From positions 1 to 64,000 of the forward strand of contig CAMDFR010000002.1 of the NCBI GenBank assembly GCA_945897725.1: a stretch of 64,000 nt of DNA. Reading direction: 5' to 3'. The stretch comes from Chitinophaga pinensis. Lineage in GTDB: Bacteria > Bacteroidota > Bacteroidia > Chitinophagales > CAMDFR01. The notes beneath the pieces were generated by a model. It was not told the origin of the DNA and searched no databases. It saw nothing but the letters and a program-made list of their open reading frames with translations. Made by a program: the position numbers and the translations under genes. Shown here piece after piece: positions 16,715 through 26,041 of this stretch; positions within the stretch are counted from its first letter, which is position 1, and the number at the start of each line of letters is the position of its first letter.

Positions 16715-17350
16715 ATGAATTTACTCAGCAAAGCATTAGATAATTATATCGCCTCTCATAGCTCCGAAGAAGATGCAATTCTCAAAGCATTAGATAGAGA
16801 AACACACCTAAAAGTACTGATGCCACAAATGCTTTCAGGACATGTGCAAGGTAGTTTTCTAAGCCTATTGAGTACCTTGGCGCAACCGAAAAGAATTTTG
16901 GAAATAGGCACCTTTACTGGTTACGCAACGATTTGTTTAGCGAAAGGCATGAGTAAAGATGGTTTGTTGTATACCATCGACATCAATCAAGAGCTAGAAA
17001 CACTCTCGAATAAATATTTTGAAAAGGCAGGCTTAAGAGATAAAATTATTTCTTTATATGGCAATGCTATGCAATTGATACCTGACTTAAAGGAAACTTT
17101 TGATTTGGTTTTTATCGATGCTGACAAATCGAATTATGCCAATTATTATGATTTGGTTTTTGACAAAGTAAGGTCCGGTGGACTTATCATTGCAGACAAT
17201 GTGTTGTGGAGTGGCAAAGTGGTGGACGAAAAAAAGGATAAGGATACGCTAGCAATGCATCTCTTCAATCAAAAAATTCAAGAAGACCAAAGGGTAGAGA
17301 ATGTTTTGATTTCTGTGAGAGATGGATTGATGATTGCAAGAAAAAAATAA
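16715..17350 (+). CDS. SAM-dependent O-methyltransferase (family 3, CCoAOMT/COMT-like)
   Basis: 211 aa. ILEIGTFTGYATICLAKGM (~66-84) is the SAM-binding loop; YTIDINQELE, FDLVFIDADKSNYANYYDL (metal-binding Asp) and GGLIIADNVLWSGKV complete the family pattern of Mg-dependent catechol-type O-methyltransferases. The substrate is unknown. TATCTTTA, one mismatch from TAnnTTTG, sits 4 nt before the ATG, which would give a leaderless or nearly leaderless mRNA. Convergent with the lipoprotein gene 24 nt downstream. Confidence 0.9.
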   Translation: MNLLSKALDNYIASHSSEEDAILKALDRETHLKVLMPQMLSGHVQGSFLSLLSTLAQPKRILEIGTFTGYATICLAKGMSKDGLLYTIDINQELETLSNKYFEKAGLRDKIISLYGNAMQLIPDLKETFDLVFIDADKSNYANYYDLVFDKVRSGGLIIADNVLWSGKVVDEKKDKDTLAMHLFNQKIQEDQRVENVLISVRDGLMIARKK

Positions 17351-17374
17351 TCGATCGGTTCTGATAGGTCTCAT

Positions 17375-18289
17375 TTATTCATAATGGCAATTGCCATGCT
17401 CGCAGTCATATTCTATTTGTTTATCCTTGATACCAGTTTTTAAATCGGCAATCCTTTGACTGATTCTATCATGGTCTTCATCTGTAATCATAGGAGCGCC
17501 GGCCAAGACTTTTTCCAACTCTGCTAATACTTGGCTCTTACTTTTTCCAAACTTTGAATAGCTAAGAATGTCGTTGATAAGATCAGCATACAAGCTCGTT
17601 AATTGGCTTTTAAAAGAAGTCCCAGCTGTTTCTTGAGCAGCTATACTGGTCAATATTTTTGTAACCGTATAATCACCTAGTTTCATATATCCACTATAGT
17701 CCGTGGTTTGTGTCATCCAAATAGGAAAAGAAATTTCCTTATTTCCTTCAGCACCATAGGTTTCTATCATCAAATTAAAAAAGGCGTCATCATCTTTTTG
17801 CTTCGTACTTTTCGAAAGCTTTAAAAAAGCATCCTTAGCAATCACAAAATAGGGTTCAGTCTCTTCCGCTACATAGGTAAACTTGAAAAGTTTAGTTTTC
17901 GCAGCAAACGTATCGCAAGACATCGTAAATAGTGCTTTCAGTGAATCACGCTTCAAGATCTTTTCTTTTTCAAACTGAAGCCCAATACATTCATTCAAAA
18001 TGCTTTGAATAGAAAGCGCCTGTGCATATACGGTGGCCACATCAGCACTGCTTTTGGCGCCATTTAAAGCAATACTTAAATTTTGGAGTTTATAATCAAG
18101 TCCCGATTTCAATTGTAGTTCATAGGTATTGGGCATCATCATTGAGTCCTGCGTACGGCTTACGGCAGAGTCAATAAACGTATCATTGTTGTCTTGTGGA
18201 ACGGTTTCTTGTTTTGGGTTTGAGGGTTGACATGCATAGAAGAAGAGGGCTATTAAACAGAAAATAAAAATATAGCGAGTTCTTTTCAT
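17375..18289 (-). CDS. Lipoprotein of unknown function
   Basis: 304 aa. The N terminus MKRTRYIFIFCLIALFFYACQ has a lipobox (FFYAC), so the mature protein is lipid-anchored at Cys20. The following ~40 residues are low-complexity and polar (NPKQETVPQDNNDT), then the rest is mostly alpha-helical with no metal or catalytic motif I recognise; the C terminus is CEHGNCHYE. It is monocistronic, divergent from the pcrA-type helicase gene. Unrecognised family; outer-membrane or periplasmic location inferred. Confidence 0.75.
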   Translation of the reverse strand: MKRTRYIFIFCLIALFFYACQPSNPKQETVPQDNNDTFIDSAVSRTQDSMMMPNTYELQLKSGLDYKLQNLSIALNGAKSSADVATVYAQALSIQSILNECIGLQFEKEKILKRDSLKALFTMSCDTFAAKTKLFKFTYVAEETEPYFVIAKDAFLKLSKSTKQKDDDAFFNLMIETYGAEGNKEISFPIWMTQTTDYSGYMKLGDYTVTKILTSIAAQETAGTSFKSQLTSLYADLINDILSYSKFGKSKSQVLAELEKVLAGAPMITDEDHDRISQRIADLKTGIKDKQIEYDCEHGNCHYE

Positions 18290-18370
18290 CTTGTAAAATT
18301 AAATGATTTAGTTGAATGAAAATTAATTAATCAATAGCCTACAAAAAAATAAAATAAATAAGGATTAATG

Positions 18371-18378
18371 TAACTTTG
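18371..18378 (+). promoter_or_regulatory. TAnnTTTG element 4 nt before helicase ATG
   Basis: TAACTTTG ends at 18378 and the ATG is at 18383. If this is the -7 element the transcript starts at or within a base or two of the start codon. No convincing TTG 19-23 nt upstream. Confidence 0.5.
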
Positions 18379-18382
18379 CCAA

Positions 18383-20656
18383 ATGTCTTCTTATCTAAAC
18401 GAACTAAACGAATCGCAACAACAAGCAGTACTTCAGATTGATGGACCAGTCATGATTGTGGCAGGACCGGGCTCTGGAAAAACGCGTGTATTAACCTATC
18501 GAATTGCCAATATGATTGAGAAAGGAATCGATCCTTTTTCAATTATGTCGCTCACCTTTACCAATAAGGCCGCAGCCGAGATGCGCCATCGAATTGAAAA
18601 GATCTGTGGCAACGAAGCAAGGAATATTTTTATGGGCACATTTCACTCTGTCTTTGCACGCCTGCTGCGCATCGATGCACCTAAATTGGGCTATCCTTCC
18701 AACTTTACAATCTACGATTCTCAGGATTCTCTTAGTCTAATTAAAACTATTGTTAAGGAACTTCAACTGAACGACAAGACTTATAAAGCCAATCAAGTTT
18801 TTAGTCGAATTAGCAATGCCAAAAATGCCTTGATTAGTCCTAAAGCCTATAAATTGGATGCAGAGATTATGAGCGAAGACATGCAGATGCAAAAACCATT
18901 GATGGGGCAATTATATGAGATATATGCGAAACGTTGCTTTCAGAGTGGGGCCATGGATTTTGATGATTTATTATACAAAACCTATGAGCTATTAGTAAAA
19001 TTTCCAGAGGTATTATATCACTACCAACATCGTTTTAAATACTTGATGATAGATGAGTTTCAGGATACCAATTTCGCGCAATATTCTATTGTAAAAAAAA
19101 TAGCAGATGTCTATCAGAATATTTGTGCCGTGGGCGACGATGCCCAAAGTATCTATGCTTTTAGAGGGGCTACCATCGAAAATATTTTGAATTTTCAAAA
19201 AGATTATCCTGATTTGCGTGTCTTTAAATTGGAGCAAAATTATCGCTCCACAAAAAATATTGTCAAAGCGGCCAATCATTTAATCGTCAATAATAAAAAT
19301 CAATTACAAAAAACGATTTGGACAGATAATGGCGATGGCGAGGCAATCAAATTATTGAAGTCGAGTAGCGATAATGAAGAGGCAAAGTTAACGGCCGATT
19401 TAATTTTTGAATATAAAATGCGCCATCATTTAAAGAACAATGATTTTGCTATTTTGTATAGAACCAATGCCCAGTCAAGGTCTTATGAGGAGGCATTGCG
19501 TCGATTGAATATTCCATATGTGATATATGGAGGCATGAGTTTTTATCAAAGAAAAGAAATCAAAGACATCATTGCTTACCTGCGCATCACAGTCAATCAT
19601 AATGACGAAGAAGCTTGGCGACGCATCATTAATTATCCGGTGCGAGGGATTGGTAAAACGACCGTGGAGCGAGTAACCGTTATCGCAAATGAGAGGGAGA
19701 CCTCTATTTTTGAGGTTTGTGAAAACATTTATACGACAGATATCACTGGCAAGGCAGCTCAAAACTTAATGGCATTTACGATGATGATTAAGAGTTATAA
19801 AACCATGCTTGATAAACAGAATGCGTTTGAACTCGCCACACATATTGCCAAATCAAGTGGTATACTCAAAGAATTGTATGAAGATAAAACTGTAGAAGGA
19901 GTGGTTCGCTACGAGAACATTCAAGAATTACTAAATGGTATCAAGGAGTTTTCGGAAGAAGATACCGTGGAAGAAGGCCATGAGGAGGAGTTTAGCGTCG
20001 ATAGAAGTCTTGGTGCTTATTTACAGAATATTACTTTATTGACTACTCAAGATCAGAAGGCTGACAATAATGACAGCGTGAAGATGATGACGATACACTC
20101 TGCTAAAGGCCTAGAGTTTCCTGCAGTATTTATTGGTGGTCTTGAAGAAAATTTATTTCCAAGCAGCATGGCATTGTATAGCAGAGAAGAGTTGGAAGAA
20201 GAGCGCCGTCTTTTTTATGTGGCGGTGACAAGAGCGATGACCTATTTGACTTTAAGTTTTGCAACTTCTAGATATAAGTTTGGTAACCTACAGTATTGCG
20301 AGCCATCAAGATTTTTGGGAGAAATTCCGAAAGAGATACTTGCCATGCATGGTGAAGATAAAATGAAGAAAGAAGAGGCCATGTTTGATGAAGATTTTGT
20401 AGCGCCAGTAAAAAGAAGAATTGTGAATACGGGTAATTTTTCTGCGTCGCGTCCAGCAACCGTAGATCCTAACTTTCAAGCGGATGATCCTTCAAAAATA
20501 TTAGTCGGCTCAGAAGTAGCACATCAACGATTTGGTAATGGAAAGGTTGTAGCGATTGATGGCTTAGGCGTCAATAAAATGGCAACCATTTTCTTTCAAG
20601 GCGAGGGACAAAAGAAATTAATGTTGAAGTTCGCGAAGCTAAAAGTGCTTGAATAA
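18383..20656 (+). CDS. pcrA: UvrD/PcrA-type ATP-dependent DNA helicase
   Basis: 757 aa, a complete superfamily-1A helicase. Walker A GPGSGKTRVL (~34-43), GTFHSVFARLLR (motif Ic), DEFQDTNFAQY (motif II), GDDAQSIYAFRGA (motif III), LEQNYRST (IV), TIHSAKGLEFPAVFIGGLEE (V) and LFYVAVTRAM (VI) are all visible. The C terminus has VGSEVAHQRFGNGKVVAIDG, the Tudor-like domain that binds RNA polymerase in PcrA/UvrD. It acts in nucleotide excision repair, mismatch repair and removal of stalled complexes. Immediately followed by the Sua5-type gene. Confidence 0.95.
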   Translation: MSSYLNELNESQQQAVLQIDGPVMIVAGPGSGKTRVLTYRIANMIEKGIDPFSIMSLTFTNKAAAEMRHRIEKICGNEARNIFMGTFHSVFARLLRIDAPKLGYPSNFTIYDSQDSLSLIKTIVKELQLNDKTYKANQVFSRISNAKNALISPKAYKLDAEIMSEDMQMQKPLMGQLYEIYAKRCFQSGAMDFDDLLYKTYELLVKFPEVLYHYQHRFKYLMIDEFQDTNFAQYSIVKKIADVYQNICAVGDDAQSIYAFRGATIENILNFQKDYPDLRVFKLEQNYRSTKNIVKAANHLIVNNKNQLQKTIWTDNGDGEAIKLLKSSSDNEEAKLTADLIFEYKMRHHLKNNDFAILYRTNAQSRSYEEALRRLNIPYVIYGGMSFYQRKEIKDIIAYLRITVNHNDEEAWRRIINYPVRGIGKTTVERVTVIANERETSIFEVCENIYTTDITGKAAQNLMAFTMMIKSYKTMLDKQNAFELATHIAKSSGILKELYEDKTVEGVVRYENIQELLNGIKEFSEEDTVEEGHEEEFSVDRSLGAYLQNITLLTTQDQKADNNDSVKMMTIHSAKGLEFPAVFIGGLEENLFPSSMALYSREELEEERRLFYVAVTRAMTYLTLSFATSRYKFGNLQYCEPSRFLGEIPKEILAMHGEDKMKKEEAMFDEDFVAPVKRRIVNTGNFSASRPATVDPNFQADDPSKILVGSEVAHQRFGNGKVVAIDGLGVNKMATIFFQGEGQKKLMLKFAKLKVLE

Positions 20657-20667
20657 TATTGCAAATC

Positions 20668-21636
20668 ATGGCAACAATTGGAACAGATATTGAAAAAACT
20701 GCCGCCCTACTCAGAGCAGGTGAAGTGATTGCTATTCCTACAGAAACGGTGTATGGGTTGGCAGGCAATGCATTAAATCCTGAGGCGATTGTCAACATTT
20801 TCAAGATAAAAAACAGACCTTTTTTTGATCCATTGATTTGTCATTTTAAAGACATCGATGCGATTCGTCCATATGTAAAAAGCATACCAACAAAAGCACT
20901 TTTATTGGCAAATCAATTTATGCCAGGTCCTTTGACTTTGTTATTGGAAAAGCATGATTCAATTCCAGATTTGATTACCAATGGCAGTGACTTGGTGGCA
21001 GTTCGCGTGCCGAATCATCCTATGACACGCGCATTGTTGGCTTTATTAGATTTTCCATTGGCGGCACCTAGTGCCAATCCCTTTGGCTATATTAGTCCCA
21101 CAAGTGCGCAGCATGTCGCCGATCAATTGGGCGATAAAATTCCCTATATCCTTGATGGTGGAGATTGTAGTTTAGGTATTGAAAGTACCATTGTGATGTT
21201 TGAAAATGAAGCGCCAGTAATACTTCGTTTAGGAGCATTAAAAATTGAAGAGATAGAAAATTGTATTGGTAAAGTAGGTGTGAGAAGTCACTCTAGTTCG
21301 AATCCCCAAGCACCGGGACAATTAGAGAAACATTATTCTCCGCATACAAAAATTGTGTTGAGTGAAGATGTTAATGAGACAATAAGTTCTATCAATAACA
21401 AAGAAAATATAGCAGCACTTTTGTTTTCTAAATATTCAGAAGCCTTAAATCAAAGCAATCAATTATTGCTCTCTACATCAGGCAATGCAGACGAGGCAGC
21501 AAAAAATCTATTTGCGTTCTTACGTCAATTGGATGGCAGAGGTTTTGATATGATCATTGCAGAAGTATTGCCTGATCAAGGTTTGGGAAGAGCCATCAAT
21601 GATCGATTGCTAAGGGCAGCCGCTAAGCAGCACTAA
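20668..21636 (+). CDS. L-threonylcarbamoyladenylate synthase (Sua5 type)
   Basis: 322 aa from the ATG at 20668 (the track starts at a TTG 9 nt earlier). The YrdC domain carries AIPTETVYGLAGNALNPEAI (~ 24-43), KNRP, and SANPFGYISPTSAQHV; the linker PQAPGQLEKHYSPHTK and the extra C-terminal Rossmann-like domain identify the longer Sua5 form. It makes threonylcarbamoyl-AMP for t6A37 in ANN-decoding tRNAs. It begins 11 nt after the helicase stop, so the two may be cotranscribed. Confidence 0.92.
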   Translation: MATIGTDIEKTAALLRAGEVIAIPTETVYGLAGNALNPEAIVNIFKIKNRPFFDPLICHFKDIDAIRPYVKSIPTKALLLANQFMPGPLTLLLEKHDSIPDLITNGSDLVAVRVPNHPMTRALLALLDFPLAAPSANPFGYISPTSAQHVADQLGDKIPYILDGGDCSLGIESTIVMFENEAPVILRLGALKIEEIENCIGKVGVRSHSSSNPQAPGQLEKHYSPHTKIVLSEDVNETISSINNKENIAALLFSKYSEALNQSNQLLLSTSGNADEAAKNLFAFLRQLDGRGFDMIIAEVLPDQGLGRAINDRLLRAAAKQH

Positions 21637-21652
21637 TTTGAATGATAATTGA

Positions 21653-21735
21653 ATCACTGCCTGAGTGATAGCAGCAGCTACCATGTAGCGCGTATAGCAC
21701 GACCCTGCTAGGTTTTTGGCAGGGGCAGGCCAAAT
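21653..21735 (-). repeat. Dispersed structured repeat, family 1, copy D
   Basis: On the minus strand: GGCCTGCCCCTGCC, AAAACC, GCAGGGTCGTGCTATACG, CTACATGGTAGCTGCTGC, TATCACTCAGGC. It occupies the gap between the convergent Sua5-type and polA genes, so it sits just after polA on the same strand as polA and may serve as its 3' end structure. Confidence 0.8.
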
Positions 21736-21746
21736 GTAATGACATG

Positions 21747-24566
21747 TTAATGTGCTTCTAACCAATTTCTACCATCGCCAATCTCCGCGATAATAGGCAC
21801 TTCCATCGGAATGGCACTTTGCATTTTTTCGAGGATGATTTGTTTCACCTCATCCAGTTCTGGCGTATAGGCATCGAAAACCAATTCGTCATGCACTTGC
21901 AAGGTCATCTTGGTTTTTAGTTTTCTCTTTATCAATTCATCATGAATTTGTATCATTGCGACTTTAATCATGTCGGCCGCAGAACCTTGTATAGGTGCAT
22001 TTACAGCCTCTCGCTCCGCAGCACTGCGAACCGTATGATTCGCAGAATTGATGTCTTTTAAATATCTTCGTCGACCGAGAATCGTTTTTACATAACCGTG
22101 TGACCTTGCAAATTCAAGGGTTTCATTCATATAGTTTTTGATTCCTGGATATTGAATAAAATAATTGTCGATCAATTCGGCTGCCTCTTTTCTTGGAATA
22201 CGCAGTCTTTGCGAAAGTCCAAAAGCAGAGATGGCATAGATAATACCGAAGTTGACCATCTTAGCATTGCTTCTTTGTGTTTTAGTAACCTCTTCGATAG
22301 AAACGCCGTACACCTTGGCGGCTGTGGCTGTGTGAATATCTATTCCTTTTCTGAAATCTTCGAGCATGTTTTTTTCTTTGCTCATTTCTGCCACGATGCG
22401 CAATTCTATTTGCGAATAATCGGCGGAAAGGATTGTATAATCATCGTTTTTAGGGATAAAGGCTTTTCTTATTTCTTTACCGCGATCAGTTTTAATTGGA
22501 ATATTTTGTAAATTAGGATTCACAGAACTCAATCTACCAGTAGCAGCAATCGTTTGGTTAAAGGTAGTATGCAAGCGATGAGTCTTAGGATTGATCAATG
22601 CTGGGATGGCATCTACATAAGTTGATTTTAATTTTGCAAGCTCTCTATAATCAAGAATATGATCAATGATTTCGTAGTCCTTGGCCAACTTACTCAAAGT
22701 TTCTTCATTGGTAGAAAATTGTCCTGTAGCTGTTTTTTTATCTGTATAAGGAATCGCGAGTTTGATGAATAGTACGTCTCCCAATTGTTTGGGCGAATCC
22801 ATATTAAATACCACACCGGCTAATTCAAATATTTTTGTTTTGAGCAATTCAATTTCTTTGCCAATTTCAACCGAATAATTATTTAAAAAAGCCACATCAA
22901 TCTTCACGCCTTCTTCTTCCATATCAGCCAATACGGGGATTAATGGCAGTTCAAGCTCGTGACATAAACTATCCAATTCTCTTTCTGTAATTTTTGGTTC
23001 GAGGAAATCAAATAGCTGTAAAGTAACATCAGCATCCTCTGCAGCGTATTCTGTAATTTTATCCAAAGCCACATCGCGCATACTTAATTGACCTTTTCCT
23101 TTTTTGCCAATCAATGTTTCAATTGAAATGGGACTATAACCTAAATAGGTTTCCGATAAATAATTCATGCCATGACGTAAGTCGGGCTCTAAGAGATAAT
23201 GCATAATCATGGTATCAAGCACAATTCCTTTCACAGCAATATCATATTGTTTTAAAACAAGGATATCGAACTTTATATTCTGACCAATCTTTTTGATGTT
23301 TTCATTTTCAAAAAAAGTTTTAAACAGATTCAATGTATGCTTTGCCTCTTCTTGATTTGCGGAGATGGGCACATAATAGGCTTCATGTATTTTAAATGAA
23401 AATGAAAGACCAACAATTTCAGTATGATTAGCGTCAAGCCCTGTTGTTTCAGAATCAAAACAAACTTGTTTTTGTTGACAGAGCAATTCAACAAAGGCCA
23501 TTATTTTTTCTTCAGTATCTATGCTTTGATAATCGTGTATAATGTTTTCGATGCTATTTCCTCGCGTCACTTCCTCAGTGGCAAGAGTTGATGAGCCAAT
23601 GCTTTCACCTGAAAAAAGATCGATCTGATTGACATCTTTATTCTTCTTGGTAGCGGTTGAAGATGTATCATTGTTTTGATTGACAGTATAAGTATCACCA
23701 ATAATTCTTTTACCTAAACCTCTAAATTCTAATTCAGTAAAGAGAGCGGTGAGTTTTTCTTTATCAATTGGAGTGATGAGTAAATCTTCGTCACTGACTT
23801 CTATGGGAGAGTCAATAATAATAGTTGCTAATTTTTTAGAGATGATGCCCTGTGCAGCATGTGTCGCAATGTTTTCACCAAGTTTGCCTTTGATATTGGC
23901 AGCATTGGCAATTACATTTTCCATGCTTCCATATTCTTTAATTAATTTTTTTGCGGTCTTTTCGCCGACGCTAGGAATACCAGGAATATTATCTACGGCA
24001 TCGCCCCACATGCCGAGAATGTCGATGACTTGCAAAGGATTGTCCACTTCCCATTTTTCTAAGACTTCTTTTACACCAAGGATTTCGAAGCTATTACCCA
24101 TACGCGCGGGCTTATATATTTTAATATTTTCTTCTACAAGTTGACAGAAATCTTTATCAGGTGTAACCATATATACAACATGATTTTCACGTGCTTTTTG
24201 TTTAGCGATAGTGCCGATAACATCATCTGCTTCGAAGCCCGCCAATTCTAATATAGGAATATGAAAACCTTGAATGATTTCTTTGATGTAAGGAATGGCA
24301 CTTCTGATGCCCTCTGGCATTTCTTCTCTATTGGCTTTGTAAAATTCGAACTCTACTGCTCTATCGGTGGGACCAGCCATATCAAAAACCACGGCAAGAT
24401 GCGTAGGTTTTTCTTTTTCCATAAGATCAACCAATGTGTTTGTAAAGCCGAAAATAGCACTTACGTTCATTCCTTTTGAATTGATCATAGGGTTTTTGGC
24501 AAAGGCGAAATAGGAGCGGTAGATGAGCGCAAAGGCATCTAACAAAAACAATCTTTTATCTTCCAT
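21747..24566 (-). CDS. polA: DNA polymerase I
   Basis: 939 aa. Residues ~1-290 are the 5'-3' exonuclease (FLLDAFALIYRSYFAF; GFEADDVIGTIA; GDAVDNIPGIPSVGEKTA). Residues ~340-530 are a 3'-5' proofreading domain that looks active: CFDSETTGLD keeps DxE and EYAAEDADVT keeps the YxxxD. Polymerase motifs A (DYSQIELRI), B (RSNAKMVNFGIIYAISAFGLS) and C (LQVHDELVFDA) follow. It fills gaps in repair and removes Okazaki primers. Divergent from recA with a 271-bp spacer. No minus-strand TAnnTTTG was found for it there. Confidence 0.97.
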   Translation of the reverse strand: MEDKRLFLLDAFALIYRSYFAFAKNPMINSKGMNVSAIFGFTNTLVDLMEKEKPTHLAVVFDMAGPTDRAVEFEFYKANREEMPEGIRSAIPYIKEIIQGFHIPILELAGFEADDVIGTIAKQKARENHVVYMVTPDKDFCQLVEENIKIYKPARMGNSFEILGVKEVLEKWEVDNPLQVIDILGMWGDAVDNIPGIPSVGEKTAKKLIKEYGSMENVIANAANIKGKLGENIATHAAQGIISKKLATIIIDSPIEVSDEDLLITPIDKEKLTALFTELEFRGLGKRIIGDTYTVNQNNDTSSTATKKNKDVNQIDLFSGESIGSSTLATEEVTRGNSIENIIHDYQSIDTEEKIMAFVELLCQQKQVCFDSETTGLDANHTEIVGLSFSFKIHEAYYVPISANQEEAKHTLNLFKTFFENENIKKIGQNIKFDILVLKQYDIAVKGIVLDTMIMHYLLEPDLRHGMNYLSETYLGYSPISIETLIGKKGKGQLSMRDVALDKITEYAAEDADVTLQLFDFLEPKITERELDSLCHELELPLIPVLADMEEEGVKIDVAFLNNYSVEIGKEIELLKTKIFELAGVVFNMDSPKQLGDVLFIKLAIPYTDKKTATGQFSTNEETLSKLAKDYEIIDHILDYRELAKLKSTYVDAIPALINPKTHRLHTTFNQTIAATGRLSSVNPNLQNIPIKTDRGKEIRKAFIPKNDDYTILSADYSQIELRIVAEMSKEKNMLEDFRKGIDIHTATAAKVYGVSIEEVTKTQRSNAKMVNFGIIYAISAFGLSQRLRIPRKEAAELIDNYFIQYPGIKNYMNETLEFARSHGYVKTILGRRRYLKDINSANHTVRSAAEREAVNAPIQGSAADMIKVAMIQIHDELIKRKLKTKMTLQVHDELVFDAYTPELDEVKQIILEKMQSAIPMEVPIIAEIGDGRNWLEAH

Positions 24567-24647
24567 GTTATATCTTTAATGTTCGCTGTAATATTAAGTG
24601 AATTAACGCAGAAAATGGATGAATATCTTTAGGAGATACTAAAAAAA

Positions 24648-24678
24648 TTGGCAATCTTAAAAAATAATTCTAATTTTG
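24648..24678 (+). promoter_or_regulatory. Candidate distal recA promoter
   Basis: TTG at 24648-24650 and TAATTTTG at 24671-24678, spaced 20 nt, which fits the Bacteroidota -33/-7 pattern exactly. It would give recA a leader of roughly 150 nt containing the inverted repeat at 24758-24780. A second -7 match, TATGTTTG, is at 24788-24795 but has no properly spaced TTG. Confidence 0.6.
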
Positions 24679-24757
24679 TGTCAAAGGCGTTCTTGGTTTT
24701 GAAAGCTATATAAATAAATGATTATAGCCAATTCAAAAATAATTTTAAAATAATTCC

Positions 24758-24780
24758 AAAACGCAAATACGTTGCGTTTT
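24758..24780. promoter_or_regulatory. Perfect 9-bp inverted repeat upstream of recA
   Basis: AAAACGCAA and TTGCGTTTT separated by ATACG. It lies 58 nt before the recA ATG and overlaps the region just upstream of the TATGTTTG at 24788. Its position suits an operator. It is not the Gram-positive (GAAC-N4-GTTC) or E. coli (CTGT-N8-ACAG) LexA box; the binding protein is unknown. Confidence 0.55.
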
Positions 24781-24837
24781 GCTATAGTATGTTTGCATCA
24801 TTAAATAAATGTTTTACTTTTACTAAAAAAATTAGCA

Positions 24838-25872
24838 ATGGCAGAGAAAGAAATATCAACAAAAGAAGCTACAATGGAAAGCAAAGAAAAATTACAAGCG
24901 CTTAAATTAACGCTTGAAAAATTAGATAAGGCCTATGGAAAAGGCACAGTAATGAAAATGGGCGATAAGCCTATCTTAGAATCTGAAGTGTATTCATCAG
25001 GATCTATCGGATTAGATATCGCCTTAGGTATAGGTGGATTACCAAAAGGAAGAGTAGTAGAAATCTATGGACCAGAATCTTCTGGTAAAACTACCCTTAC
25101 ATTACACCTAATTGCAGAAGTTCAAAAGAAAGGTGGTACGGCCGCTTTTATTGATGCTGAGCATGCTTTTGATGCAGTCTATGCACAGAAATTAGGAGTC
25201 GATACAGATAATTTATTGATCTCTCAACCTGATTGTGGTGAGCAGGCATTAGACATTGCGGAGCATTTGATTCGTTCAGGTGCGATAGATGTTTGTGTGA
25301 TTGATTCAGTAGCAGCCTTGGTTCCAAGAAGCGAATTGGAAGGTGATATGGGTGATAGTAAAATGGGATTGCAAGCCAGATTGATGTCGCAAGCACTCCG
25401 AAAATTAACAGGAACCATCAGCAAGACAGGCTGTATCTGTGTATTCATTAATCAGCTTCGTGAAAAAATAGGAATTGTTTTTGGAAATCCAGAAACAACT
25501 ACTGGCGGTAACGCTTTGAAATTTTATGCATCGATTAGACTAGACATAAGAAGAATCGGTCAATTAAAAGACAAAGAGGATTTGATTGGTAACAGAACCA
25601 AAGTGAAAGTGGTAAAAAATAAAGTGGCGCCTCCTTTCAAAACTTGCGAATTTGATATTTTGTATGGCGAAGGAATTTCTAAATTGGGAGAGATCATCGA
25701 TATGGGCGTAGAGTATGATGTTTTGCAAAAAAGTGGAAGTTGGTATAGCTACGAAGGCACCAAATTAGGACAAGGTAGAGAAGGTGTTAAAGAGATTTTA
25801 AAAGACAATCCCGAGATGGCAAATGAAGTAGAAAAAAAGATAAGAGACAAAATTGCTGCCTCGATGGCATAA
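24838..25872 (+). CDS. recA: Recombinase A
   Basis: 344 aa. Walker [11 protein letters not shown] (~80-89), [27 protein letters not shown] (Walker B), the L1/L2 loops ([45 protein letters not shown]) and the C-terminal domain are intact. It forms filaments on ssDNA for homologous recombination and, where an SOS system exists, triggers LexA self-cleavage. A second in-frame ATG 12 codons in could be an alternative start; the N-terminal residues before it are not conserved-looking. Ends in a strong terminator. Confidence 0.98.
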   Translation: MAEKEISTKEATMESKEKLQALKLTLEKLDKAYGKGTVMKMGDKPILESEVYSSGSIGLDIALGIGGLPKGRVVEIYGPESSGKTTLTLHLIAEVQKKGGTAAFIDAEHAFDAVYAQKLGVDTDNLLISQPDCGEQALDIAEHLIRSGAIDVCVIDSVAALVPRSELEGDMGDSKMGLQARLMSQALRKLTGTISKTGCICVFINQLREKIGIVFGNPETTTGGNALKFYASIRLDIRRIGQLKDKEDLIGNRTKVKVVKNKVAPPFKTCEFDILYGEGISKLGEIIDMGVEYDVLQKSGSWYSYEGTKLGQGREGVKEILKDNPEMANEVEKKIRDKIAASMA

Positions 25873-25893
25873 GGATCAAAATTGTTGTTGTAC

Positions 25894-25927
25894 AAACCCA
25901 TGCATTCTTGTTAATGTATGGGTTTTT
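25894..25927 (+). terminator. recA terminator
   Basis: AAACCCATGCAT and ATGTATGGGTTT pair with one mismatch around TCTTGTTA, then a T-run. Confidence 0.85.
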
Positions 25928-26041
25928 TTAATTCATAACTTTATGAAAACCATTAAACGCAAAATATACACCATTTATATCATCTAAAATTAATGTTTGT
26001 TTTGTTTTGATTGTCTACATTTATAATAATAAAACATTTCA

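Noticed and set aside
21290-21315. AGTTCGAATCCCC resembling a tRNA T-arm
   Set aside because: Lies inside the Sua5-type coding region in a sequence that also encodes its conserved linker; no acceptor or anticodon arm around it.
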